64,000 nucleotides of DNA. Origin: Antedon mediterranea (lineage: Eukaryota > Echinodermata > Crinoidea > Comatulida > Antedonidae). Under the pieces are notes generated by a model. It saw nothing but the letters and a program-made list of their open reading frames with translations. It did no database searches and had not been told where the DNA came from. The first letter of the stretch is position 1. Each line of letters opens with the position of its first letter. Position numbers and translations under genes: made by a program. The stretch covers positions 22,106,101 through 22,170,100 of the forward strand of contig NC_092677.1 in NCBI RefSeq assembly GCF_964355755.1, in the 5' to 3' direction. Positions 1-12,132 of the stretch are shown here, piece after piece.

Positions 1-177
1 AAAGACATCGACCCCCTTATTACATACAGATATCGACTCCGCTTTTACGTACAGACATCGACCTAGTTTTTACGTACCGACATCGACCCTGATTTTACAT
101 ACAGACATCGACCTAGTTTTGACATACCGACATCAACCTCGATTTTACATACAGACATCGACCCCGATTTTACATAC

Positions 178-3100
178 ATACAGCGACACCGTTTGACGTA
201 CCGACAACAACCTCGATTTTACATACAGACATCGACCCCGATTTTACGTACATACATCGACCCCGATTTTACGTACAGACATTGACATCGATTTTACGTA
301 CATGCATCGACCCTGATTTTACATACAGTCATCGAACCCGATTTTATATACAGACATCGACCCCGATTTTACGTACATACATTGACCTCGAATTTACGTA
401 CATGCATCGACCCTGATTTTACGTACAGACATCGACCTCAATTTTACGTACAGTCATCGACCCCAAGTTTATGTACAGATATCGACCTAGTTTTTATGTA
501 CAGACATCGACTCTGTTTTTACGTACAGATATCGACCTAATTTTTACGTACCGACATCGACCTCGATTTTACGTACAGACATCGACCCTGATTTTACGTA
601 CAGACATCAACCTAGTTTTGACGTACAGACATCGACACAGATTTTACGCAAAGATATCGACCCCAATTCACGTACAGACATCGACCTAGTTTTTACGTAC
701 AGACATCGACACAGTTTTTACGTAGAGACAGCGACACCGTTTTACGTACCGATTACGACCCCGATTTTACGTACAGAAATCGAAATAGTTTTTAGGTACA
801 GACATCGACACCGATTTTACGTACAGACATCGACCCCGATTTTACGTACAGACATCAACCTCCCTAGTTTTTACATACAAACATCGACCCTGATTTTACA
901 TACAGGCATCGACCTAGTTTTGACGTACAGACATCGACCCCGTTTTTACATACACATAATACATCGACGTCGATTTTACGTATAGACATCGACCCCGATT
1001 TTACGTGCAGACATCGAACCCGTTTTTACATACAGGTATCGACAATGATTTTACGTACAGACATCGACCTAGTTTTGAACTACAGACATCGACCACGTTT
1101 TTACGTAAAGACATCGACCCTGATTTTACGTACAGACATGTACCTCAATTTTACGTACAGTCATCGAACCCGATTTTATATACAGACATCAACCCCAATT
1201 TTACGTACAGACATCGACAATGATTTTACGTACAGAAATCAACCTTGTTTTGACGTACATACATCGACCTAGTTTTCACGTACAGACATCGACCCCGTTC
1301 TTACATACAGACATATATCTATTTTTTTACGTACAGAGATCGACCTAGTTTTTACGCAAGACATCGACCCCGATTTAACGTACAGACATTGACCCCGTAT
1401 TTACGTACAGACATCGACCTAGTTTTTACGTACATAGATCGACTCCGTTTAACGTACCAACATCGACCCCGTTTTTACGTACATACATCGACTCCGTTTT
1501 TATGTAAAATATCGACACCGATTTTACGCAAAGACAACGATCCCGATTTCACGTACAGACATCGACCCCAATTTTACGTACAGTCATCGACCCCGTTTTT
1601 ACGTACATACATCAACCTCGATTTTACGTACAAACATTGACCCCGATTTTACGTACATACATCGACCCCGATTTTACATACATACATCGACACCGATTTT
1701 ACATACAGACAACGACCCCGATTTTACGTACAGACATTGACCTAGTTTTGAGGTACAGATATCTACCGCGTTTTGACGTACAGACATCGACACCAATTTT
1801 ACGCAAAGACAACCACCCCGATTTCACGAATAGACATCGATCCCGTATTTACGTACAGACATCGATCCCGTATTTACTTACAGACATCTACCTTGTTTCT
1901 ACGTACAAACATCGACCCCGATTTAACGTACATATATCGATCTCGATTATACGTACATACATCGACTCCGATTTTACATACTGTACATACATTGACCCGA
2001 TTTTACGTACAGTCATCGACTCCTATTTTACGTACAGACATCGACCTCTTTTTACGTAAAGACATCGACCCCCTTATTACATACAGATATCGACTCCGCT
2101 TTTACGTACAGACATCGACCTAGTTTTTACGTACCGACATCGACCCTGATTTTACATACAGACATCGACCTAGTTTTGACATACCGACATCAACCTCGAT
2201 TTTACGTACAGACATTGACCCTGATTTTACGTACATACATCGACCTCGATTTTAGGTACAGACATCGACCCCAATTTTACGTACAGACGTCGACCTAGTT
2301 TTGACGTACAGACATTGACCCCGATTTCACGAACAGACATCGATCCCCTATTTACGTACAGACATCGATCTCGTATTTATGTACAGATATCGACGCCGTT
2401 TTTACGTACAGACATCGACCCTGATTTTACGTACATACATCGATCCCGATTTTACGTACATACGTCGATCCCTATTTTACGTACAGAAATCGACTCCGTT
2501 TAACGTACCGACATTGACGCGGATTTTATATACAGACATCGACCTAGTTTTTACGTACAGACATCCACCTAGTTTTTAAGTACAGCCATCGGCCTAGTTT
2601 TTACTTACAGACCTCGACATAGTTTTTATGCAATGACAGCGACACCGACTTTACGTACAGATATGGACCCCGATTTTACGTACATACATCGACCCAGTTT
2701 TTACGTACAGACATCGACCACGCTTTTACGTACAGACATCGACCCCGTTTTTACGTGCAGACATCGATCCCGTTTTGACGTACAGACATCGACCTAGTTT
2801 TGAACTACAGACATCGACATCGATCCTGATTTTACGTATAGACATGTACCCCGATTTTACATACATACATCGACCCCGATTTTACGTACATACATTGACC
2901 CCGATTTTAGGTTCAGACATCGACCCCGATTTTACGTACATACATCGACCCCGATTTTAAGTAAGGTCATCGACCCAGTTTTTACGTACAGACAATAACC
3001 TCGATTTTACGTACATACATCGACACCAATTTGACATACAGACATCGACCCCGATTTTAGGTACAGACATCGACCCCGATTTTAGGTACAGACATCGACT

Positions 3101-6100
3101 TAGTTTTTACGTACAGCATCGATTCTGATTTTACATACATTCATCGACCTAGTTTTGACGTACAGACATCGACCCCGATTTTACGTACAGACATCGACCT
3201 AGTTTTTACGTACCGACATCGACCTCGATTTTACGTGCAGACATCGACCCCGATTTTACGTACAGACATTGAACTAGCTTTGAACTACAGACATCGACTG
3301 CCTTTTTACGTACATACATCGACCTCGATTTGACGTACAGATATCCACCCAGTTTTTTTGTACAGACATCGACCTCATTTTTACGTACAGACATCGACCT
3401 AGTTTTGAACTACATACATCGACTCCGTTTTTACGTACAGACATCGACCCATATTTATTAACAGACATCGACCTAGTTTTTACGTACAGACATCGACCCC
3501 GATTTTACATACAGACATCGACCCCGATTTTACGTACAGATATCGACCTAGTTTTGACGTACAGAAATCGACCGCTTTCTGACGTACAGACATCGACACC
3601 GATTTTACATAAAGACATCGACCCCGATTTCACGTACAGACATCGACCACGTTTTTACGTACTGACATCGACCCCGATTTAACATAGAGACACCGATCCC
3701 GATTTTAAGTACATACATCGACTCCGTTTAACGTACATACATCGACCCCGACTTTACGTCCACACATCGACCCAGTTTTTACGTACAGACAGCGACACCG
3801 TTTGACGTACCGACATCAACCTCGATTTTACGTACAGACATAGACCCCGATTTTACGTACATACAGCGACACCGTTTGACGTACCGACAACAACCTCGAT
3901 TTTACATACAGACATCGACCCCGATTTTACGTACATACATCGACCCCGATTTTACGTACAGACATTGACCTCGATTTTACGTACATGCATCGACCCTGAT
4001 TTTACATACAGTCATCGAACCCGATTTTATATACAGACATCGACCCCGATTTTACGTATATACATTGACCTCGAATTTACGTACATGCATCGACCCTGCT
4101 TTTACGTACAGACATCGACCTCGATTTTACGTACAGTCATCGACCCCAAGTTTATGTACAGACATCGACCTAGTTTTTACGTACAGACATCGACTCTGTT
4201 TTTACGTACAGATATCGACCTAATTTTTACGTACCGACATCGACCTCGATTTTACGTACAGACATCGACCCTGATTTTACGTACAGACATCAACCTAGTT
4301 TTGACGTACAGACATCGACACAGATTTTACGCAAAGACATCGACCCCGATTTCACGTACAGACATCGACCTAGTTTTTACGTACAGACATCGACACCGTT
4401 TTACGTACCGATTACGACCCCGATTTTACGTACAGAAATCGAAATAGTTTTTAGGTACAGACATCGACACCGATTTTACGTACAGACATCGACCCCAATT
4501 TTACGTACAGACATCAACCTCCCTAGTTTTTACATACAAACATCGACCCTGATTTTACATACAGGCATCGACCTAGTTTTGACGTACAGACATCGACCCC
4601 GTTTTTACATACACAAAATACATCGACCTCGATTTTACGTATAGACATCGACCCCGATTTTAAGTGCAGACATCGAACCCGTTTTACGTACAGGTATCGA
4701 CAATGATTTTACGTACAGACATCGACCTAGTTTTGAACTACAGACATCGACCACGTTTTTACGTACAGACATCGACCCTGATTTTACGTACAGACATGTA
4801 CCTCGATTTTACGTACATAAATTGACCACAAATCAACGTAGAGACATCGACCCCAATTTTACGTACAGACATCGACAATGATTTTACGTACAGAAATCGA
4901 CCTTGTTTTGACGTACATACATCGACCTAGTTTTCACGTACAGACATCGACCCCGTTTTTACATACAGACATATATCTAGTTTTTTACGTACAGAGATCG
5001 ACCTAGTTTTTACGCAAGACATCGACCCCGATTTAACGTACAGACATCGACCCCGTATTTACGTACAGACATCGACCTAGTTTTTACGTACATACATCGA
5101 CTCCGTTTAACGTACCAACATCGACCCCGTTTTTACGTACAGACATCGACTCCGTTTTTATGTAAAGATATCGACACCGATTTACGCAAAGACAACGATC
5201 CCGATTTCACGTACAGACATCGACCCCAATTTTACGTACAGTAATCGACCCCGTTTTTACGTACAGACATCAACCTCGATTTTACGTACAAACATTGACC
5301 CCGAATTTACGTACATACATCGACCCCGATTTTACATACATACATCGACACCTATTTTACATACAGACAACGACCCCGATTTTACGTACAGACATTGACC
5401 TAGTTTTGACGTACAGATATCTACCCCGTTTTGACGTACAGACATCGACACCAATTTTACGCAAAGACAACGACCCCGATTTCACGAATAGACATCGATC
5501 CCGTATTTACGTACAGACATCGATCCCGTATTTACTTACAGACATCGACCTTGTTTCTACGTACAAACATCGACCCCGATTTAACGTACATATATCGATC
5601 TCGATTTTACGTACATACATCGACTCCGATTTTACATACTGTACATACATTGACCCGATTTTACGTACAGTCATCGACTCCTATTTTACGTACAGACATC
5701 GACCTCTTTTTACGTAAAGACATCGACCCCCTTATTACATACAGATATCGACTCCGCTTTTACGTACAGACATCGACCTAGTTTTTACGTACCGACATCG
5801 ACCCTGATTTTACATACAGACATCGACCTAGTTTTGACATACCGACATCAACCTCGATTTTACGTACAGACATTGACCCTGATTTTACGTACATACATCG
5901 ACCTCGATTTTAGGTACAGACATCGACCCCGATTTTACGTACAGACGTCGACCTAGTTTTGACGTACAGACATCGACCCCGATTTCACGAACAGACATCG
6001 ATCCCCTATTTACGTACAGACATCGATCTCGTATTTATGTACAGATATCGACCCCGTTTTTACGTACAGACATCGACCCTGATTTTACGTACATACATCG

Positions 6101-6870
6101 ATCCCGATTTTACGTACATACGTCGATCCCTATTTTACGTACAGAAATCGACTCCGTTTAACGTACCGACATTGACGCGGATTTTATATACAGACATCGA
6201 CCTAGTTTTTACGTACAGACATCCACCTAGTTTTTACGTACAGACATCGGCCTAGTTTTTACTTACAGACCTCGACATAGTTTTTATGCAATGACAGCGA
6301 CCCCGACTTTACGTACAGATATGGACCCCGATTTTACGTACAGACATCGACCCAGTTTTTACGTACAGACATCGACCACGTTTTTACGTACAGACATCGA
6401 CCCCGTTTTTACGTGCAGACATCGATCCCGTTTTGACGTACAGACATCGACCTAGTTTTGAACTACAGACATCGACATCGATCCTGATTTTACGTATAGA
6501 CATCGACACCAATTTGACATACAGACATCGACCCCGATTTTACGTACAGACATCGACCCCGATTTTAGGTACAGACATCGACTTAGTTTTTACGTACAGC
6601 ATCGATTCTGATTTTACATACATTCATCATCCTAGTTTTGACGTACAGACATCGACCCCGATTTTACGTACAGACATCGACCTAGTTTTTACGTACCGAC
6701 ATCGACCTCGATTTTACGTGCAGACATCGACCCCGATTTTACGTACAGACATCGAACTAGCTTTGAACTACAGACATCGACTGCCTTTTTACGTACATAC
6801 ATCGACCCCGATTTGACGTACAGATATCGACCCAGTTTTTTCGTACAGACATCGACCTCATTTTTACGTA
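178..6870 (+). repeat. 3.66-kb higher-order duplication within satellite A
   Basis: Two long stretches of the first A block share the same order of variant monomers: 178 to about 3390, and 3861 to about 6870. Diagnostic variants appear in both. The 'acagcgacaccgtttgacg' variant is at 178 and 3861. The 'ctgtacatacattgacccg' variant is near 1981 and 5639. The 'gaactagctttgaactac' variant is near 3270 and 6754. Offsets of 3683, 3658 and 3484 show that the second copy has lost short runs, one of about 174 bases near 6.5 kb. This is the pattern expected from unequal exchange of a multi-kilobase block. Confidence 0.8.
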
Positions 6871-8857
6871 CAGACATCGACCCTGATTTTACATACAGAA
6901 ATGTACCCCGATTTTACGTACAGACATCGACCCCGATTTTACGTATAGACATCGACCTTGATTTAACGTAGAGACATCGAACCCGTTTTTACGTGCAGAC
7001 ATCGATCCCGCTTTTACCTACATAAATCAACCACGATTTTACGTACAGACATCGACCTAGTTTTGACGTACAGATATCTACCCCGTTTTGACGTACAGAC
7101 ATCGACACCAATTTTGCGCAAAGACAACTACCCCGATTTCATGAATAGACATCGATCCCGTATTTACGTACAGACATCGATCCCGTATTTACTTACAGAC
7201 ATCGACCTTGTTTCTACGTTCAAACATCGACCCCGATTTAACGTACATATATCGATCTCGATTTGACGTACATACATCGACTCCGATTTTACATACTGTA
7301 CATACATTGACCCGATTTGACGTACAGTCATCGACTCCTATTTTACGTACATACATCGATCCCGATTTTACGTACATACGTCGATCCCTATTTTACGTAC
7401 AGACATCGACCTAGTTTTGAACTACAGACATCGACATCGATCCTGATTTTACGTATAGACATGTACCCCGATTTTACGTACATACATCGACCCCGATTTT
7501 ACGTACATACATTGACCCCGATTTTAGGTACAGACATCGACACCGATTTTACGTACATACATCGACCCCGATTTTAAGTAAGGTCATCGACCCAGTTTTT
7601 ACGTACAGACATTAACCTCGATTTTACGTACATACATCGACACCAATTTTACGTACATACATCGTCCCCGATTTGACATACAGACATCGACCCCGATTTC
7701 AGGTACAGACATCGACTTAGTTTTTACGTACAGCATCGACCCTGATTTTACATACATTCATCGACCTAGTTTTGACGTACAGACATCGACCCCGATTTTA
7801 TGTACAGACATCGAACTAGTTTTTACGTACGTACAGACATTGACCTAGTTTGTACGTACAGACATCGGCCTAGTTTTTACGTACAGACATCGACCTAGTT
7901 TTTACGTACCGACATCAACCTCGATTTTACGTGCAGACATCGACCCCGATTTTACGTACAGACATCGAACTAGCTTTGAACTACAGACATCGACTGCCTT
8001 TTTACGTACATACATCGACCCCGATTTTACGTACAGATATCGACCCAGTTTTTTCGTACAGACATCGACCTCATTTTTACGTACATACATCGACCTAGTT
8101 TTGAACTACAGACATCGACTCCGTTTTTACGTACAGACATCGACCCTGATTTTACATACAGAAATGTACCCCGATTTTACGTATAGACATCGACCCCGAT
8201 TTTACGTATAGACATCGACCTTGATTTAACGTACAGACATCGAACCCGTTTTTACGTGCAGACATCGATCCCGCTTTTACGTACATAAATCGACCACGAT
8301 TTAACGTCAAGACATCGACCCCGATTTTATGTACAGACATCGACAATGATTTTACATACAGACATCGACCTAGTTTTGACCTACAGACATCGACTTAGTT
8401 TTGAACTACAGACATCGACATCGGTTTTACGTACAGACATCGACACCGGTTTTACGTACAGATATCGACCCTAATTTTACATACAGACATCGACCTAGTT
8501 TTGACGTACAGACATCGACCCCGTCTTTACATACAGACATCGATCTTGTTTTTAACGTACAGAGATCGACCTAGTTTTTACGTACCGACATCGACCCCTG
8601 ATTGTACGTACAGACAGTGACCCCGATTTTACATCGACCTAGTTTTGACGAACATATATCGACCCCGTTTTGACGTCTTTTACGCAAGACGTCGACCCGA
8701 TTTGACGTACAGACATCGACCCCGTATTTACGTACAGACATTGACCTAGTTTTTACGTACATACATCAACTCCGTTTAACGTACCGACATCGACCCCGTT
8801 TTTACGTACAGACATCGACTCCGTTCTTACGTAAAGACATCGAACCCGATTTTACAT

Positions 8858-8902
8858 CGACCTAGTTTTGACGGACATAATATGTCCGTCAAAACTAGGT
8901 CG
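8858..8902. repeat. 45-bp perfect palindrome inside satellite A
   Basis: Bases 8858-8879 (starting CGACCTAGTTTTGACGG) are followed by a single A at 8880 and then by their exact reverse complement at 8881-8902, giving 22-base arms around a one-base centre. The same monomer context elsewhere (for example 10561 and 39425) reads straight through into TATATCGACCCC without the inverted arm. The palindrome is therefore a local foldback duplication seen once in the window. It could be a replication-slippage product or a sequencing or assembly artefact. Confidence 0.9.
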
Positions 8903-9210
8903 ACCCCGTTTTGACGTACAGACATCGACACCGATTTTACGCTAGACGTCGACCCCGATTTGACGTACAGACATTGACCCCGTATTTACGTACAGACATC
9001 GACCTAGTTCTTACGTACATACATCGACTCCGTTTAACGTACCGACATCGACCCCGTTTTTACGTACAGACATCGACTCCGTTCTTACGTAAAGACATCG
9101 ACCCCGATTTTACGTACAGACAGCGACTCCGATTTTACGTACAGACATCGACCCCGTTTTGACGTACAGACATCGACACCGATTTTACGCAAAGACAACG
9201 ACTCCGATTT

Positions 9211-9515
9211 CTCACACAAAACATCAAAGTGTACAGAATAGCTTTAAATCGCATTTGGAGACGTTTTAGACCATTTTGTGATTTTCGAAAAAACATGTTA
9301 ACATAAAAACATCAAAGTGTACAGAATAGCTTCAAATCGCATTTGGAGACGTTTTAGACCATTTTGTGCATTTCGATGAAACTTGGTTACACAAAAACAT
9401 CAAAATGCTTAAAATCACATTAGAAACCGTTTTAGACCATTTTGAGCATTTCGATAAAACTTTTCACACAAAAACATCAAAGTGCACAAAATAGCTTAAT
9501 ATGGTATTAAAAAAA
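9211..9515 (+). repeat. Satellite B island 1 (short, inside satellite A)
   Basis: About 3.5 monomers of satellite B. The motif ACATCAAA starts at 9221, 9309, 9397 and 9474, giving spacings of 88, 88 and 77 bases. Each monomer carries a conserved GTTTTAGACCATTTTG segment and a CATTTCGA segment. The left junction, satellite A ending in GATTT followed by CTCACACAAAACATC, is the same as at the four other A/B boundaries. The right end breaks inside a monomer at TGGTATT followed by a run of A, and A resumes at CCTCG. An almost identical island lies at 40972-41247. Confidence 0.93.
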
Positions 9516-11108
9516 CCTCGATTTTACGTACATACATCGACACCAATTTTACGTACATACATCGACCCCGATTTGACATACAGACATCGACCCCGATTTT
9601 ACGTACAGACATCGACCCCGATTTTAGGTACAGACATCGACTTAGTTTTTACGTACAGCATCGACCCTGATTTTACATACATTCATCGACCTAGTTTTGA
9701 CGTACAGACATCGACCCCGATTTAATGTACAGACATCGAACTAGTTTTTACGTACGTACAGACATCGACCTAGTTTGTACGTACAGACATCGGCCTAGTT
9801 TTTACGTACAGACATTGACCTAGTTTTTTACGTACCGACATCGACCTCGATTTTACGTGCAGACATCGACCCCGATTTTACGTACAGACATCGAACTAGC
9901 TTTGAACTACAGACATCGACTGCCTTTTTACGTACATACATCGACCCCGATTTTACGTACAAATATTGACCCAGTTTTTTCGTAGAGACATCGACCTCAT
10001 TTTTACGTACAGACATCGACCTAGTTTTGAACTACAGACATCGACTCCGTTTTTACGTACAGACATCGACCCTGATTTTACATACAGAAATGTACCCCAA
10101 TTTTACGTACAGACATCCACCCCGATTTTACGTATAGACATCGACCTTGATTTAACGTACAGACATCAAACCCGTTTTACGTGCAGACATCGATCCCGCT
10201 TTTTACGTACATATATCGACCACGATTTAACGTAGAGACATCGACCCCGATTTTATGTACAGACATCGACAATGATTTTACATACAGACATCGACCTAGT
10301 TTTGACCTACAGACATAGACTTAGTTTTGACAAACAGACATTGACATCGGTTTGACGTACAGACATCGACACCGGTTTTACGTACAGATATCGATCCTAA
10401 TTTTACATACAGACATCGACCTAGTTTTGACGTACAGACATCGACCCCGTCTTTACATACAGACATCGTTCTTGTTTTTTACGTACAGAGATCGACCTAG
10501 TTTTTACGTACCGACATCGACCCCTGATTTTACGTACAGACAGTGACCCCGATTTTACATCGACCTAGTTTTGACGGACATATATCGACCCCGTTTTGAC
10601 GTACAGACATCGACACCGATTTTACGCAAGACGTCGACCCGTATTTACGTACAGACATCGACCCCGTATTTACGTACAGACATCGACCTAGTTTTTACGT
10701 ACATACATCGACTCCGTTTAACGTACCGACATCGACCCCGTTTTTACGTACAGACATCGACTCCGTTCTTACGTAAAGACATCGACCCCGATTTTACATC
10801 GACCTAGTTTTGACGGACATATATCGACCCCGTTTTGACGTACAGACATCGACACCGATTTTACGCAAGACGTCGACCCCGATTTGACGTACAGACATCG
10901 ACCCCGTATTTACGTACAGACATCGACCTAGTTTTTACGTACATACATCGACTCCGTTTAACGTACCGACTTCGACCCCGTTTTTACGTACAGACATCGA
11001 CTCCGTTCTTACGTAAAGACATCGACCCCGATTTTACGTACAGACAGCGACTCCGATTTTACGTACAGACATCGACCCGTTTTGACGTACAGACAACGAC
11101 CCCGATTT
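9516..11108 (+). repeat. Satellite A block 2
   Basis: This is a 1.6-kb block of 25-bp monomers between two B blocks. It contains the variants that typically precede B: 'gaactagctttgaactac' near 9892, a TTGAACTAC variant near 10027, and monomers with an 8-base deletion (TTTTACATCGACC) just before 10561 and 10800. The block ends in the standard A/B junction. It closely parallels 41248-42867, including the same entry junction from B, so the two were copied from one source. Confidence 0.95.
10561..11038 (+). repeat. ~240-bp higher-order dimer at the A/B border
   Basis: The block starting CGACCTAGTTTTGACGGAC at 10561 recurs at 10800, a period of 239 bases. Each copy holds the same run of variants, including a monomer shortened by 8 bases and one with GTTCTTACGTAAAGAC. 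Equivalent pairs lie at 8635/8858 (period 223), 21525/21767 (242), 39425/39665 (240) and 42293/42533 (240). The pairs lie upstream of B blocks, except 39425/39665, which leads back into A about 1.3 kb before one. Confidence 0.82.
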
Positions 11109-12132
11109 CTCACACAAAACATCAAAGTGTACAGAATAGCTTTAAATCGCATTTGGAGACGTTTTAGACCATTTTGTGATTTTCGAAAAAACATGTTAAC
11201 ATAAAAACATCAAAGTGTACAGAATAGCTTCAAATCGCATTTGGAGACGTTTTAGACCATTTTGAGCATTTCGATGAAACTTGGTTACACAAAAACATCA
11301 AAATGCTTAAAATCACATTAGAAACCGTTTTAGACCATTTTTAGCATTTCGATAAAACTTTTCACACAAAAACATCAAAGTGAACAAAATAGCTTAATAT
11401 GGTATTTAAAAACGTTTTAGATCATTTTAAGCACTTCGACAAAACTTTTTCACACAAAACATCAAGGTGTACAGAATAGCTTCAAATCGCATTTGTAGAC
11501 GTTTTAGACCATTTTGTGCATTTCGAAAAACTTGTTAACATAAAAACACCAAAGTGCTTAGAATAGCTTCAAATCGCATTTGGAGACGTCTTAGACCATT
11601 TTATGCATTTCGATGAAACTTGGTTACACAAAAACATCAAAGTGCTTAACATCACATTAGAAACCGTTTTAGACCATTTTGAGCATTTCGATAAAACTTT
11701 TCACACAAAAACATCAAAGAGCACAAAATAGCTTAATATGGTATTTGAAAACGTTTTAGACCATTTTGAGCATTTCAATAAAACTTTTTCACACAAAACA
11801 TCAAAGTGTACAGAATAGATTCAAATCGCATTTGAAGACGTTTTAGACCATTTTGTGCATTTCGAAAAAAACTTGTTAACATAAAAACACCAAAGTGCCT
11901 AGAATAGCTTCAAATAGCATTTTGAGACGTTTTAGACCATTTTGTGGTTTTCGAAAGAACTTGTTAACATAAAAACACCAAAGTGCTAAGGATACCTTCA
12001 AATCGCATTTGGAGACGTTTTAGACAATGTTGTGCATTTCGATGAAACTTGGTTACAAAAAAACATCAAAGTGCTAAAATCACATTAGAAACCGATTTAG
12101 ACCATTTTGAGCATTTTGATGAAACTTTTCAC
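11109..12132 (+). repeat. Satellite B block 2
   Basis: About 12 monomers of the ~88-bp AT-rich satellite, beginning with CTCACACAAAACATC. Several monomer subtypes alternate. Their text after ACATCAAAG differs: a GTACAGAATAGCTTC type, a TGCTTAAAATCACATTAG type that is 11 bases shorter, and a GCACAAAATAGCTTAATATGG type. All share GTTTTAGACCATTTTG and CATTTCGA. The block ends at CTTTTCAC, directly followed by satellite C; the same boundary occurs at 23698 and 44717. No open reading frame of interest is present. Confidence 0.94.

Larger units (their letters stand above)
1..9210 (+). repeat. Satellite A block 1, 25-bp tandem repeat
   Basis: This is a continuous head-to-tail array of a 25-bp monomer with core ACGTACAGACATCGACC and a tail that is usually CCGATTTT. 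Common tail variants are CCGTTTTT and CTAGTTTT, and a GACG start (TTTTGACGTAC) is frequent. The period can be measured directly: in well-preserved stretches successive CATCG motifs are 25 bases apart. All monomers run in the same orientation except one 22-base inverted piece near 8.88 kb. The block contains a large internal duplication: 178 to about 3390 corresponds to 3861 to about 6870, with an offset of 3683 that falls to 3658 and then 3484 through small deletions. Long open frames here encode a 25-residue repeat (TYRHRPRFYVQTSTP and so on) and are satellite artefacts. The left end runs off the window. Confidence 0.97.

Noticed and set aside
3206-3394. Minus-strand frames of about 60-70 codons in satellite A (MSVRKNEVDVCTKK type)
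   Set aside because: They are the reverse reading of A monomers in which the regular TAA has been altered. The same frame reappears at every copy of the same variant run.
1-9210. CRISPR-like direct repeats
   Set aside because: Repeats are immediately adjacent at a 25-bp period with no unique spacers, and the context is clearly eukaryotic satellite.
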